DNA from: a virus
Virus record (IMG/VR): IMGVR_UViG_3300004463_000125
Location: 1 to 32,672 of that record
Length of the DNA: 32,672 bases
Direction: 5' to 3' (one strand)
Positions 16,401 through 24,767 of the stretch are shown piece after piece (positions within the stretch are counted from its first letter, which is position 1; each line of letters starts with the position of its first letter). The position numbers and the translations under genes are program-made. Under the pieces are notes generated by a model. It saw only the letters and a list, made by a program, of their open reading frames with translations. It was not told the DNA's origin and ran no database searches.

Positions 16401-18431
16401 ATTAAGGGATGGTATGCGGCTGTTGAGGGATGGACAGCCAATGTTGCGATGTGGATTCTTTCGCTAGACTCGCCTAGCGACGTTCAGGGATTCTTTGACG
16501 ATTTTGGTGGAGCCGCAAGTGATCTAGGGAGTTGGATCGAGTCGCAATATATCGATAATGAAACATTTTCAGTAGACGTTCCTCTCACCATTGTTCTCAC
16601 TGGCACAGACTTTGAGTGGAGTCCAGACCTCAGTGTTTCGATTAATGACAATATTGCGGCCCTAGGAGTGATTTTCAGCGAGTTGCGCGAGTGGATGATC
16701 ATTCTTATAGGTGGACAAGATAATGTCATGTCGCTGACAGGGATTAGAGCAGCAATTGAGGGATACATCAAGGTTCAACTGGGAATCGGTGGTTTCTCCG
16801 TTGTCGCTCTATTGAAATTGTTCCCATTGATCGTGGCAGGTGGCAAGAGTATCAGCGATGCCATGCAGGACTATGTGAAGAATGAGACACCAAAGACTGG
16901 CATACCTATCTTTGACCTTGCGCTCAAGATTATGTCTTGGGGCATATCGTCTCTTGGCTCTTTGCCATTCTTGCTCCATATGTGGGTTATGGGACAGATT
17001 GGCGAAGCCTCTTACAGTATCTACGACTTTCTGATCAGGATTATGACGTTTAAGGTTGATTTTCCAAATCCGCCAAGTGGTGGATCGTGGGCAGAATGGC
17101 TTTCCGATCAGGTCGGAGGGCTATTTGAGGGATTCTTGCTGCCGATTGATGTTGGCGCAGAGGGTGAGGGGGCCGAGCCAGTTCTCGATGCCGCTGCGAT
17201 GGCTGATCACATCAACAATGCCGTTGCCACGGCGGTCGACAATCTGTCAGGGGCTTCTCTGGCTCGCGGTCTCCAGCAATGGGTTGCACGTGCGTTTCAG
17301 ATGGCTCCGATCGATGCTGGGCCGTCTTCGCAGGCGTTGGCAGAGAAGATCAATCTTGCTGTTGCTTCTGCTATGGACTCCATGAGTGGTGCTTCTCTTG
17401 GTAGGGGCGTACAGCAGTGGGTGGCTCGAGGATTGCAGCAAGCTCCGATCGATGCTGGGCCATCGGCGCAAATACTTCTGGAGAAGCTCAACAATGCTGT
17501 TGTCATTCAGCTTGGCACATTCAGTGGCGAGAGTCTTGGCGCTGGAATCTCGAATTGGTTCCAGAAGGCGATTGAGACTGCGCAGATTGAGCAGGCTGGT
17601 CTTGATGCTGGCACGAAATTCCAGCAAGGTCTTGCTCAGGGGTTGATTCTGGCTATGGAGTCGACCCGCAACTTCGTCTCTCTGACCATTGCTCGATTCA
17701 CTCAGTTCGCAGCCGACCTGCGCACGCACGGACTGACCGCAGGAACGAACTTCAATCTGGCATTGACAAATGGGTTGAAGGCTGCTGATGTGAATACGCA
17801 GATTCAGATTGCCAACATTAAGACGAAGCTCACGAATTTCAACAATGATGCTCGATCGGCTGGATTGACTTCTGGCCAGAGTTTCAATACGGCTCTGACA
17901 CAGGGGCTTAGGGCCGCTGTAGCGAATACGCAGATTCAGGTCGCGGCAATTAAGAGTGCGATGACCTTCAATGCATCAGCGCAAGGTAATCAGGCGGGTG
18001 TCTCGTTTGGCGCTGGTGTTGCGAACGGTCTGTACTCTATGCAGGATGCGGTCTTCGCTGCTGGGCAGGCTCTTGCGATTATGGCGAATGCGGGATTCAA
18101 CAGCATCTCCAAGCCGGGTTCTCCATCGAAGCTCGGTATCGAATCAGGTTCTCTCTATGGAGAGGGTGTTGTGGTCGGCGTGGAGAACTGGATCAGGAAG
18201 GCATTCGCGGCAGGAACGATGCTGGCGAATTCAGTCGCTCAGCCGATAGGGGAGCCTTCTCGTTTTGGCAATATGGCAACGGCTGGACGGTCAACGACTG
18301 TCAACAACTACTTTGTGCTGACTCCGGAAGAATTGCAGCGTACTATGAGGGAAGCGTCCGAGGGATCGGACTTCGCACGCACATTTGGCTTCAATAGCAG
18401 CGCCAAGCTGGCTTCTATCCACGAGAACTAG
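13413..18431 (+). CDS. Tape measure protein
   Basis: The GTG start lies one base after the T-domain stop. At 1672 residues it is the longest gene here, and by the usual rule of about 0.15 nm per residue it predicts a tail near 250 nm. The N-terminus (AELTVMINADTAGAERG) and the following region, with SAGFAAADAIEILASAAKAG, match TP901-type tape measure proteins. A long hydrophobic block at about residues 382-445 is a likely membrane-insertion segment. A tryptophan-rich repeat region covers about 700-1023, two further repeat sets follow, and the C-terminus has SKPGSPSKLGIESG, a motif common at tape measure ends. No peptidase or lysozyme domain was recognised. Confidence 0.9.
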   Translation: MATVAELTVMINADTAGAERGIALVQDKLFRFAIGMGGIGTAVSGAFVGFLTSAIDLETAMQNVNSIAQVSQEQIAEWTDEIQRLGVAFGEDPVKLAQGMYEIQSAGFAAADAIEILASAAKAGRAGLSDTGTAADAVTSIMNSYAGTLDTVSNAYTNLSTNGERAEYIQNVLFRAVDRGKMTYDELAGSVGRVGAVAASAGVSIEDIGAAFAVMTQQGLNADESATSLYNTINALIKPNQAMVDVLQQHGYESGQAAIADLGFVGVMEMLEEATGGSAAEIAKLFSNIRGQRGATLLMTGDFEEMVQAMLDAQPVINETTGEIERMGAMDMALAEQTKAASFGIDRMKAAILAFGQDITQVFLGPIADVTNGIADLFAAFLDLPKPVKDFLGLVLGLTGGMMALAAAIAIFLAIVGPILGWLVLATALFTGLSAAIAVTILAFKEFGAPGFVQNFFDKVSDSANELGDSLDRVASRVKGYWSGLQQMNVNSFSAVLATIGAFFQGLAREIPFLNKLDPLLIRIGQGFKDIGFAVERGLDTYRKYRDELKQIGTELQKPEWTTGIMAYWAGDLSSGTKVIAIMDRVFGSMHIWRRGIQGMAAEMKESFPQFTAFFDNLFKAADDFVEMLIAIGQGDWSRAWEMLWSAASESLDALGDLAGHILDALESAIRNVNWAHIRDILVDALIDIWNFISDQAIPWVMNTAIPTIGGWIASAAGAIWDFIVASYPYIIGWVSDLIEWIADFAAPEVGGWFLRYAGGVWNWLVNNGWGIVSGWTSDAIEWIADFAAPEVGGWLKTWAGNLSTWLNSVLFGGFRGSAMESSAGVSGSLIANIGNWLLNFLPPSVEGWIKEWAGKIGDFIKGQLFGGSGPGRGPSGGGGLIAKIEGWTLDIPSPAEVIGWIEEFAASPWEKIKGFYSNVEGWTSTAITWTLSTGGPLAIIGWIEEFAANAWTKIKGWLPTVEGWTSDAITWVLNTGIPSAIIGWIMEFVNDPWGKIKGWYAAVEGWTANVAMWILSLDSPSDVQGFFDDFGGAASDLGSWIESQYIDNETFSVDVPLTIVLTGTDFEWSPDLSVSINDNIAALGVIFSELREWMIILIGGQDNVMSLTGIRAAIEGYIKVQLGIGGFSVVALLKLFPLIVAGGKSISDAMQDYVKNETPKTGIPIFDLALKIMSWGISSLGSLPFLLHMWVMGQIGEASYSIYDFLIRIMTFKVDFPNPPSGGSWAEWLSDQVGGLFEGFLLPIDVGAEGEGAEPVLDAAAMADHINNAVATAVDNLSGASLARGLQQWVARAFQMAPIDAGPSSQALAEKINLAVASAMDSMSGASLGRGVQQWVARGLQQAPIDAGPSAQILLEKLNNAVVIQLGTFSGESLGAGISNWFQKAIETAQIEQAGLDAGTKFQQGLAQGLILAMESTRNFVSLTIARFTQFAADLRTHGLTAGTNFNLALTNGLKAADVNTQIQIANIKTKLTNFNNDARSAGLTSGQSFNTALTQGLRAAVANTQIQVAAIKSAMTFNASAQGNQAGVSFGAGVANGLYSMQDAVFAAGQALAIMANAGFNSISKPGSPSKLGIESGSLYGEGVVVGVENWIRKAFAAGTMLANSVAQPIGEPSRFGNMATAGRSTTVNNYFVLTPEELQRTMREASEGSDFARTFGFNSSAKLASIHEN
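15598..16480 (+). repeat. Tryptophan-rich repeats in the tape measure gene
   Basis: The translated region contains G-W-x-x-D/E-x-I-x-W motifs at regular spacing. Two copies of a 43-residue unit (EWIADFAAPEVGGW at about 15630 and 15759) are followed by a diverged copy. Three copies of a 42-residue unit, with GWIEEFAA or GWIMEFV, start at 16110, 16236 and 16362, exactly 126 bases apart. The repeats are protein-level and probably lengthen the tail by whole units. Confidence 0.8.
17241..17960 (+). repeat. 46-residue and 44-residue repeats in the tape measure C-terminal half
   Basis: SGASLARG, SGASLGRG and SGESLGAG head three units whose starts lie exactly 138 bases apart (17244, 17382, 17520). 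Each runs through QQWVAR, PIDAGPS and a helical segment. Further on, GLTAGTNFN and GLTSGQSFN head two units 132 bases apart (17730, 17862), each with NTQIQ and an alternating helix. The different periods, 46 and 44 against 42-43 upstream, show independent duplications in one gene. Confidence 0.75.
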
Positions 18432-18433
18432 CC

Positions 18434-21040
18434 ATGACGTACTACGGTCGATTCTCCACTGACTACGAATCAAACAGAGAGACGGTCATCTCCAATGAGC
18501 TTGCCGTCTGTGTATTCAATCGACCGTCTACGAATCGATGGGCGAGGCGTATCGGCTTCTACGCAGGAAAATCAGGCGGGACCAACGCTCAAACCAGAGG
18601 GATTGTGTACAACACGAACTCAAGCATGAATCCCGTTGATCTTCTTGCGTATGGAGAGGCGATGACGGTTTCGGCATCGGCCAATTATCCAAGTGGCGGC
18701 AATGATTACGAATCAGATTTCGAGTGGGCATACGATGGCAATGAAAAGGGCTTGCAGCTTTGGTCCGGAAACCGATATGCAGTAGGCGTTCACAATAAGA
18801 CCGCAACCATACTCATGTCATCCGTCGATGACAGCAGCATCAGTGCTGACAATGAGAAGGTTTACTACAAGGGTTCTATTTCAAGTCCGCCAAACCCCAT
18901 AGGTTCTTATGCCTCCACGCCAGATGGTCATCTCACTGTCTGGCTTAAATACGATTTGAACTATGCGCCACAGACCCCCTCAAACGATCTCGCTCCGTCT
19001 GGTGTTGTTACGACAGTCACACCCACGATCACAGCGGACTTCGATGACAAGAATGGTCTTTGGGGCGCGAGCAACGGTGGTTCTGATGCCGGAGACGCTC
19101 TGACCTACTATCACATTCAGGTCGTGAGAGTGTCCGACAACTTCCTGATGTGGGATAGCGGCAATCTCGTGCCCACATCAGGAGAGAAATCTGCCAACGC
19201 TGTATCTCGTGTCTATGCCGGAAGCGCTCTGGTTCGTGGCACTGAGTACAAGTGGCGAATCCGTATGGCGGATAAGTTCAATGCGTGGTCTGCTTTTTCT
19301 GCGTACACAAACTTCACGTCTGCCGAACTGGGATTCGTCACAACTGGCATTCAGCCGGTTGATAAGATCGAAGAAACGACGCCTGACTTCGATGGAGTCT
19401 GGACACACGAAGATGCTCTTGACACCAACCGTGTGCAGGTTCGTATCCTGAATGCAGCAGGGGCAGTTCTCCAGACTGGATCAGAGGTCACAAAGACAGT
19501 CAATGACACCGATCAGTTCACGATTACGTGGGCCGAATCAGGACTGACTGACCTTGGCTGGAATCAGGACTTGCAGTACCAGATTCGCGGTCGTGACACG
19601 AATAACATCTGGTCAGATTGGTCTGCTCTTGAGCCATTCCGGACAAATGCCGCGCCGGAGATTCCGTCGACACCAACGTCGAGTCTCGGCAACATCGTTG
19701 CTTCATACCCAATCATCAGAACAACGGTGTTCGATGAAGACGATGAAATGACCGAGGTATTTATCGATCCTCCACTCGAGGTGAAGCTCCGAATCAAAGA
19801 CGATGTGGGTGCGGTTCTCTTCACGAGAGACATGGAGTGGGTTTCTGGCCTGACGTGGGAATATCAGATCACGTCTACTGACTTCGCTACATTTGATACC
19901 TATCGACTCGATGCCTATGCGAGTGACTTCACTCTCTGGAGCGGAGAGGTTGCCTACGCATCGGAGTCCAGTGCGCTCAAGTCTGGTGAACTTAGCGTCA
20001 TCTACGCTGATGGTCCTGACGTGACGATGGACGAGCCTGATGACTCTGACACCCTCACGTCATCATCATTCAGCGTTGATTGGACCGTGACGACTCAAGC
20101 CAAGTATCGAATCAAAATTGCTCTTGCTGATTCTTCGACGTTTCTTTATGACACGGGGGATGTCATCGACACCGTCTTGAGAACCCATGCTGTTCCGGGT
20201 GGGATCATAAGGAATGGTTACTTCTACGACGTTTATTTGTACATCACAGACAACACGCCGCTGACAGCGCTCACCGTCCATAGGGTCGAGGCTCTGTTTA
20301 CTACTCCAGACGCTCCTACGGGCTTCCAGGCGATTCCTGTGGCACTTGGGAACGACCCATTCGAGACATCGGTCGAATTGCAGTGGGAGCAGACCACTGT
20401 TCCTCTCAATCAATTCGTCAGGTATGAGATTTGGCGAACAGGAGTCGGGATTGCTATCAAGCTGGCGAATCTCACATCGCCGTTCCAAGTTTCATACATT
20501 GACTATGAGCCAGTGTCGGACATTGACTATCAATATGAGCTTATCGTGGTCACTCTGGACGGACTGGATTATCTCAGTAGTGATGCGGTGTCTGCGGCGG
20601 CAGTTGTGTCACTGAGAGGTGCTGTTCTCGTCTCAGTAGAGACTCCGGAAGCTCACCGATCGGTTCTGCATCTCGCTGATTCTCGGAAATTCAGCCGCAA
20701 GGATCAAAGCTCCCGCTTCGTGCCTCCGGCTGGTCCCGTTGATCCAACCAGCGGATTGAGGCTCCCCGCCCGGCCAATTACCATCCGTGCGCAGAGTCGG
20801 TGGTTCGAGTGGGAGATCGTGGCTCAACTGGTCACATGGAACAACATCACGGCCAAGCAGAGGTATCAGGAGCTTCTCGATCTTGATGAGCATGGCGGCA
20901 TATTCTCCTATCGCGATGATCGAGGCAGACTATTCTATGGCACGATTGAATCTCTGGAAACAACTGATGTTCGACCGGCTCGATACGAAGTGTCGGTGAG
21001 CATGGTTGAAGAGACGTTTCTTCCGGAGCTTGTGCCGTGA
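18434..21040 (+). CDS. Minor tail protein with fibronectin-like domains (distal tail region)
   Basis: The 868-residue protein follows the tape measure gene, where distal tail or tip proteins lie. Residues about 1-190 form a beta-sandwich with RIGFYAGKSGG and LQLWSGNRYAVGV, of the same general style as the domains at 1090 and 21270. Several fibronectin type III-like modules follow (for example RGTEYKWRIRMADKFNAWS and a second YQIRGRDTNNIWSDWS). The C-terminal about 120 residues, with IRAQSRWFEWEIVAQLVTW and YRDDRGRLFYGTIESLETT, resemble the ends of actinophage minor tail proteins. It probably forms part of the tail tip ring and surface. A weak ribosome site lies before the ATG at 18434. Confidence 0.7.
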   Translation: MTYYGRFSTDYESNRETVISNELAVCVFNRPSTNRWARRIGFYAGKSGGTNAQTRGIVYNTNSSMNPVDLLAYGEAMTVSASANYPSGGNDYESDFEWAYDGNEKGLQLWSGNRYAVGVHNKTATILMSSVDDSSISADNEKVYYKGSISSPPNPIGSYASTPDGHLTVWLKYDLNYAPQTPSNDLAPSGVVTTVTPTITADFDDKNGLWGASNGGSDAGDALTYYHIQVVRVSDNFLMWDSGNLVPTSGEKSANAVSRVYAGSALVRGTEYKWRIRMADKFNAWSAFSAYTNFTSAELGFVTTGIQPVDKIEETTPDFDGVWTHEDALDTNRVQVRILNAAGAVLQTGSEVTKTVNDTDQFTITWAESGLTDLGWNQDLQYQIRGRDTNNIWSDWSALEPFRTNAAPEIPSTPTSSLGNIVASYPIIRTTVFDEDDEMTEVFIDPPLEVKLRIKDDVGAVLFTRDMEWVSGLTWEYQITSTDFATFDTYRLDAYASDFTLWSGEVAYASESSALKSGELSVIYADGPDVTMDEPDDSDTLTSSSFSVDWTVTTQAKYRIKIALADSSTFLYDTGDVIDTVLRTHAVPGGIIRNGYFYDVYLYITDNTPLTALTVHRVEALFTTPDAPTGFQAIPVALGNDPFETSVELQWEQTTVPLNQFVRYEIWRTGVGIAIKLANLTSPFQVSYIDYEPVSDIDYQYELIVVTLDGLDYLSSDAVSAAAVVSLRGAVLVSVETPEAHRSVLHLADSRKFSRKDQSSRFVPPAGPVDPTSGLRLPARPITIRAQSRWFEWEIVAQLVTWNNITAKQRYQELLDLDEHGGIFSYRDDRGRLFYGTIESLETTDVRPARYEVSVSMVEETFLPELVP

Positions 21041-23187
21041 TCCCGGCTGGAACGAACTACTTCATCAATCCATCGCTGGAAACATCACGAGAGTTTGATG
21101 CAACACGAGCAACACTATCGTTAGACACCACTACTGTCTACAGCGGCGATCAATCACTGTTAATTACTCCAACAACGGTTGATGAAAGCTCCATTGTTCA
21201 TTTTCGCAATGGCGCCGTCATGGAGTTCACAAACTACAATGCCGCATCTAACTACGGTCAACCGTTTCTGGCAACAATGGTCGCTATGAGTTTCATCCCG
21301 ACAGAGGATGTTCTCATAAACAGCGTCCAGTTTAATCTGACCAAAGTCGCCTCTCCAGTCGACAATCTTTTCGCGTCTGTCTGGGAGGAATCGGGATCGC
21401 TAACACCCGGCACTCTTATTGACACATCGGCATCGGTATCTGGTGCCAGTCTTACCGGGACGCCAACATGGATCATGTTCTCATTCGATGATCCCATAGA
21501 GCTTTCTGGCGGGCAGAAGTATTGGGTGGGATTTCAAAGAAGCGGTGGCACAGACGGCACTAACTACTACACATACAGTACCAATAATACGAACCCACTC
21601 GCGAATCAGGGAAGAAGTCTTTACAACGCTGGATCATGGAGTGCGCAAAGCGGAACTACCGAGGTTGTGTACATCATAGGAGTCGCCGAAGATCATCCAG
21701 TCGCGGTCGCTGAGGATGACGAGATCAACGCTTCCGCAAGGGTTCTTTCTGAGCAGGAAGATGGTGAGGCAAGGATCATCATCGACTTCTACACTGACGA
21801 CTCTCTTGTTTCGCAGGTGGGATCGAGCAATAACGGCGAGTGGACCACTCTATCAACCAATACGTATGAAGAGGTCAAAATAATTGACCTTACTGTTCCG
21901 GCAACTGCCACCGTCGCTGTGGTCAGTGTCGAGGTCAACACGATGACCGGCACATTGACAAGTGATCGATTCAGAGTTGATGCCATATCTTTTCGTCGTA
22001 ATGAAGCTCTTGATACCTACATAGATGGCGATCAGGGCAGCGGATATGCATGGGTAGGCGATGCTCACTATTCCATATCAACAAGAGCTGAGGGGGCTGG
22101 CGAGATTTATCGTCGTGATTATGATGCGCCTCAGATCATTGTCTCGTGGGAAATCTGGAAGTCTGATGTCGACGGTCAGAAAATCACTGACATCACGCAC
22201 TATGTTTCTCAGGGATTTATCGAAGGCAAGGGTGATAGAGCGATCGTCGCTCAGGGCCAGATCGAGCTTACCGATGCCACAGTTCTTGACCCTCTTGGTG
22301 ATTACGTACTACTTGAGATGACCGTCACCATTCCCCCGGATATTGAGTCAACAACATACTCAATGGGACTCTATGAGGTTGGCATCCCGAGCGTAACGGC
22401 GTACTGGATGAATCCAGAAGGTATCTTTGCTCTCAGGGATAAGTCGATCATCATTGGCGAGGCCGCGCTCACTGACTCCGTGACCTACGAAGAATCAGAC
22501 AACATCGTGGATTCAGCGGAAATACTGGCAACTGACTATGGCATGGATGCCAATTTCCCCTCTGTTTCCACGACATTCCCGGTTGACATGTCACTCCCCG
22601 TTGGAGATGGCGTTCTTGCGTCGGTGAACAAGATTCTCGAGGCCGCCAACTGCTATCCGGCATGGATGGACTTCTCCAGTCATAAGCTCGTGACTTTGCC
22701 GATTAAAGACATCAATCTCGCAACATCATGGGGAACTTACACGCCTGATATGCTGCTGGAAACACCGAAGTTGAAGGTCGACAACCCGATCATTCCGAAC
22801 GTAGTGCTGGTCATCAAGTCGAATAGCGATGAAGCCCCGATTGTCGGAGAAGCTCGTAACGATAGCGCTGTCAGTCCGATCTCGACCGTTTCTCGAGGCA
22901 GGGAGATTAGCCATGTCATCAAAGACAGCAATGTCGCCACTCTGACTGAGGCAAATGCTCTTGCCGCAGCCAAGCTGCAAGAGATGTCGTCTCAGCAAAC
23001 ATCGCTTGATCTCGTGGTCTTGCCAACTCGACCGCCGAGCACTCATGACACGTTAACCTTGACATATCACACTGATGAAGGTTACTGCCTGTGTGGCAAG
23101 TATTGGATCAACTCGTTCCGATACGATATTCTCGGTAGCTCCGCCTTGAAGCTGGCAGTCAGTCGAACGAAGGAGATTGCTCACTAA
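21037..23187 (+). CDS. Tail tip protein with hub-like C-terminus
   Basis: The GTG start overlaps the previous stop by four bases (GTGA). The 716-residue product begins with a beta-sandwich segment (NYFINPSLETSREFDATRAT) like carbohydrate-binding modules. A second beta module at about 70-215, with GGQKYWVGFQRSGGTDGTNYY, matches the pattern of the fibre domain at 987. The C-terminal half, from about residue 370, has DVDGQKITDITHYVSQGFIEG, then alternating strands and helix-turn segments ending with an STHDTLTLTYHTDEGYCLCG region. This half resembles tail hub or tail-associated proteins (gp27-like), which form the tube closure ring. It likely couples host binding with the tip. Confidence 0.65.
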   Translation: MIPAGTNYFINPSLETSREFDATRATLSLDTTTVYSGDQSLLITPTTVDESSIVHFRNGAVMEFTNYNAASNYGQPFLATMVAMSFIPTEDVLINSVQFNLTKVASPVDNLFASVWEESGSLTPGTLIDTSASVSGASLTGTPTWIMFSFDDPIELSGGQKYWVGFQRSGGTDGTNYYTYSTNNTNPLANQGRSLYNAGSWSAQSGTTEVVYIIGVAEDHPVAVAEDDEINASARVLSEQEDGEARIIIDFYTDDSLVSQVGSSNNGEWTTLSTNTYEEVKIIDLTVPATATVAVVSVEVNTMTGTLTSDRFRVDAISFRRNEALDTYIDGDQGSGYAWVGDAHYSISTRAEGAGEIYRRDYDAPQIIVSWEIWKSDVDGQKITDITHYVSQGFIEGKGDRAIVAQGQIELTDATVLDPLGDYVLLEMTVTIPPDIESTTYSMGLYEVGIPSVTAYWMNPEGIFALRDKSIIIGEAALTDSVTYEESDNIVDSAEILATDYGMDANFPSVSTTFPVDMSLPVGDGVLASVNKILEAANCYPAWMDFSSHKLVTLPIKDINLATSWGTYTPDMLLETPKLKVDNPIIPNVVLVIKSNSDEAPIVGEARNDSAVSPISTVSRGREISHVIKDSNVATLTEANALAAAKLQEMSSQQTSLDLVVLPTRPPSTHDTLTLTYHTDEGYCLCGKYWINSFRYDILGSSALKLAVSRTKEIAH

Positions 23188-23984
23188 TGAGTGACAATGC
23201 CAGTCTTGCGATGACATGGATCGAGCGCATCGTGCGAGAAGAGGCCCAGAAGCATGAGCTTTTCATCGCTGAGGCTACCTCTGTCTCAAATGGGAAGATA
23301 GCGATAACGAGGCTTGGCGCAACAACTCAGGAGAAATACTACGGTCGACTGAGGGGGTTCGCCGTTGCTGTCGGTGAGTATGTCATCTGTGCGAGGCTTG
23401 GCTCGGAGATCGTCATACTAGGCGCTCTGCAAAACACGCTGCCAGAAAGTCTTATCACCGAGGCTCCGGTGACAAATGACTGGATGCCCACGCTGCGTAC
23501 GATGCAGGGTCTTTCTGACTACGATGTCAACATCAATCACACTAGCACACAAAGCAAGGCGCACTACATAGGCAGAGCGACCGCTGAATACACAAATGTT
23601 CAGGTCGCTCTGAATATTCCTACTGGTGGATCAGGATTTACATGGGCAGAAGTAGCGGTCGGAACTTCCCCTGATTGCGACATCAACACCGATGCTGCCA
23701 TTACGACTCGTGGCTACACCAGCGTGACGACGCCATTTGGCTCCAATGGTCAGAAGAGCATCGCTGTCACTGTCTCGGGGATCAATGTTGGTGATCATCT
23801 GTGGGTCATCATCGGCGCTCAGGCAACCTCGATGCCGCAATTTGCCGGTCGTGGATCGGATTTCACAAGGGCAGGGTCGATGCAGATAGCTACGGCACGT
23901 CCCTCAACATGGAGTCCGCCTCAAACATTCTCGGCATCTTCTACATCAGTTGCGCCAATCGCATTCTCATGGCAAGGAACATAA
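23187..23984 (+). CDS. Baseplate spike-like protein with OB-fold N-terminus
   Basis: The ATG overlaps the TAA of the previous gene by one base. The first about 90 residues of 265 contain an N-terminal helix and a small beta barrel, with GRLRGFAVAVGEYVICARLG and SEIVILGAL, as in OB-fold domains of phage spike proteins. The rest is beta-rich with GGSGFTWAEVAVGTSPDC and a fibronectin-like middle. It lies directly after the hub-like gene. A central spike or needle that caps the tube is the best guess. Confidence 0.55.
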   Translation: MSDNASLAMTWIERIVREEAQKHELFIAEATSVSNGKIAITRLGATTQEKYYGRLRGFAVAVGEYVICARLGSEIVILGALQNTLPESLITEAPVTNDWMPTLRTMQGLSDYDVNINHTSTQSKAHYIGRATAEYTNVQVALNIPTGGSGFTWAEVAVGTSPDCDINTDAAITTRGYTSVTTPFGSNGQKSIAVTVSGINVGDHLWVIIGAQATSMPQFAGRGSDFTRAGSMQIATARPSTWSPPQTFSASSTSVAPIAFSWQGT

Positions 23985-23985
23985 G

Positions 23986-24237
23986 ATGCCTCGCATTGAC
24001 TACGATCAAGTTGTAGGATCGGATGGAGAGATCATCAGCGAGACGATCGTTGTGAGGCCTACTAAGGTCATCAGCGAAGAGCAGATGCAACAGATCAGAC
24101 AGACATTGAAGGGATATTTGCAGGACTTTTATCCAGGCGGGGTTCCCACTGGCACGCCAACTGCGAATCAACAGAGGAATGCAACTATTGCCATTATCGG
24201 TGCATTGCAATACCTTGATAACGAGATGGATGGCTAG
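23986..24237 (+). CDS. Small tail-module protein, function unknown
   Basis: The open frame extends upstream to 23950, but the ATG at 23986 begins just after the preceding stop, giving 83 residues. The N-terminal half is acidic with strands (DGEIISETIVVRPTKVIS), followed by an amphipathic helix (EEQMQQIRQTLKGYLQDFY) and a flexible PGGVPTGTPT loop. It has no membrane segment. It closes the tail block and may be a small tip accessory. Confidence 0.5.
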   Translation: MPRIDYDQVVGSDGEIISETIVVRPTKVISEEQMQQIRQTLKGYLQDFYPGGVPTGTPTANQQRNATIAIIGALQYLDNEMDG

Positions 24238-24288
24238 TGGTGTACGATCACTGTGTCGGACTGCGAGTAAGGCGAGGTCGATAGATGA

Positions 24289-24579
24289 ATGGACGGAGGG
24301 ATCGATACAGCCACCTTTCTAGTCATCGTCTCCGCTATGGGTGGAGCCATAGTAGCCCTAGCAGGGCTGTTATGGCGCGAACGAGACGCACGTGCGAAGG
24401 CGGAGATTGCCTTAGCAGCCTACGAATCAAACGCGCCCGAGCTTGTAGCCGTTATCAAAGACTTGATAGCAGTTTCGAGGCGCTCCTTAGACGTATCATC
24501 GTCATCCAAAGGGTCACAGACGCCCTTACGTCATTCGTCTCGAAGAATCTCTCGCCCTCCGAAACGAGAAGGCCAATGA
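24289..24579 (+). CDS. Single-span membrane protein (possible lysis protein)
   Basis: The 96-residue product has one N-terminal transmembrane helix (about residues 8-27, rich in V, A, G and L). A charged helical stretch with WRERDARAKAEIALAAYE follows, then a helix to about residue 65. The last 30 residues are low-complexity serine and arginine with no obvious fold. The same DNA is also open in the -1 frame (24285-24767), and the natural-looking protein may switch frame near 24455-24475. Such one-span proteins with a charged cytoplasmic tail are seen as holin accessories or spanins. Function here is a guess; see findings. Confidence 0.5.
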   Translation: MDGGIDTATFLVIVSAMGGAIVALAGLLWRERDARAKAEIALAAYESNAPELVAVIKDLIAVSRRSLDVSSSSKGSQTPLRHSSRRISRPPKREGQ

Positions 24580-24767
24580 GATTGTTGGATGTCTTCAAGA
24601 GGGGTTCCACGTTCGACTCCGAGCTTCACCGCAAAATCAATGAGGACTTGCGGGAAATTAAACATGAGGCTTATCAGGAGATACGCCGAAGGGAGTTAAT
24701 TACCGGCATGATCATCGGGGAGAAACACGGGACCACAAAAGAACCGGAGCATATGCCAGATGATTGA
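24576..24767 (+). CDS. Small helical protein, start overlaps previous stop
   Basis: An ATG at 24576 overlaps the TGA of the preceding gene by four bases and is preceded by GAGAAGG at short spacing. The 63-residue product (MRLLDVFKRGSTFDSELHR at its start) is highly charged, almost all helical, and ends acidic. The frame is open upstream, so it could be the end of a longer protein joined by a frameshift. No known family. It overlaps the next gene by 8 bases. Confidence 0.45.
   Translation: MRLLDVFKRGSTFDSELHRKINEDLREIKHEAYQEIRRRELITGMIIGEKHGTTKEPEHMPDD

Noticed and set aside
18407-18423. AAGCTGGCTTC, resembling the palindrome of 5063-5137
   Set aside because: Only 11 bases match, it lies in coding sequence and lacks the flanking arm, so it is probably chance.
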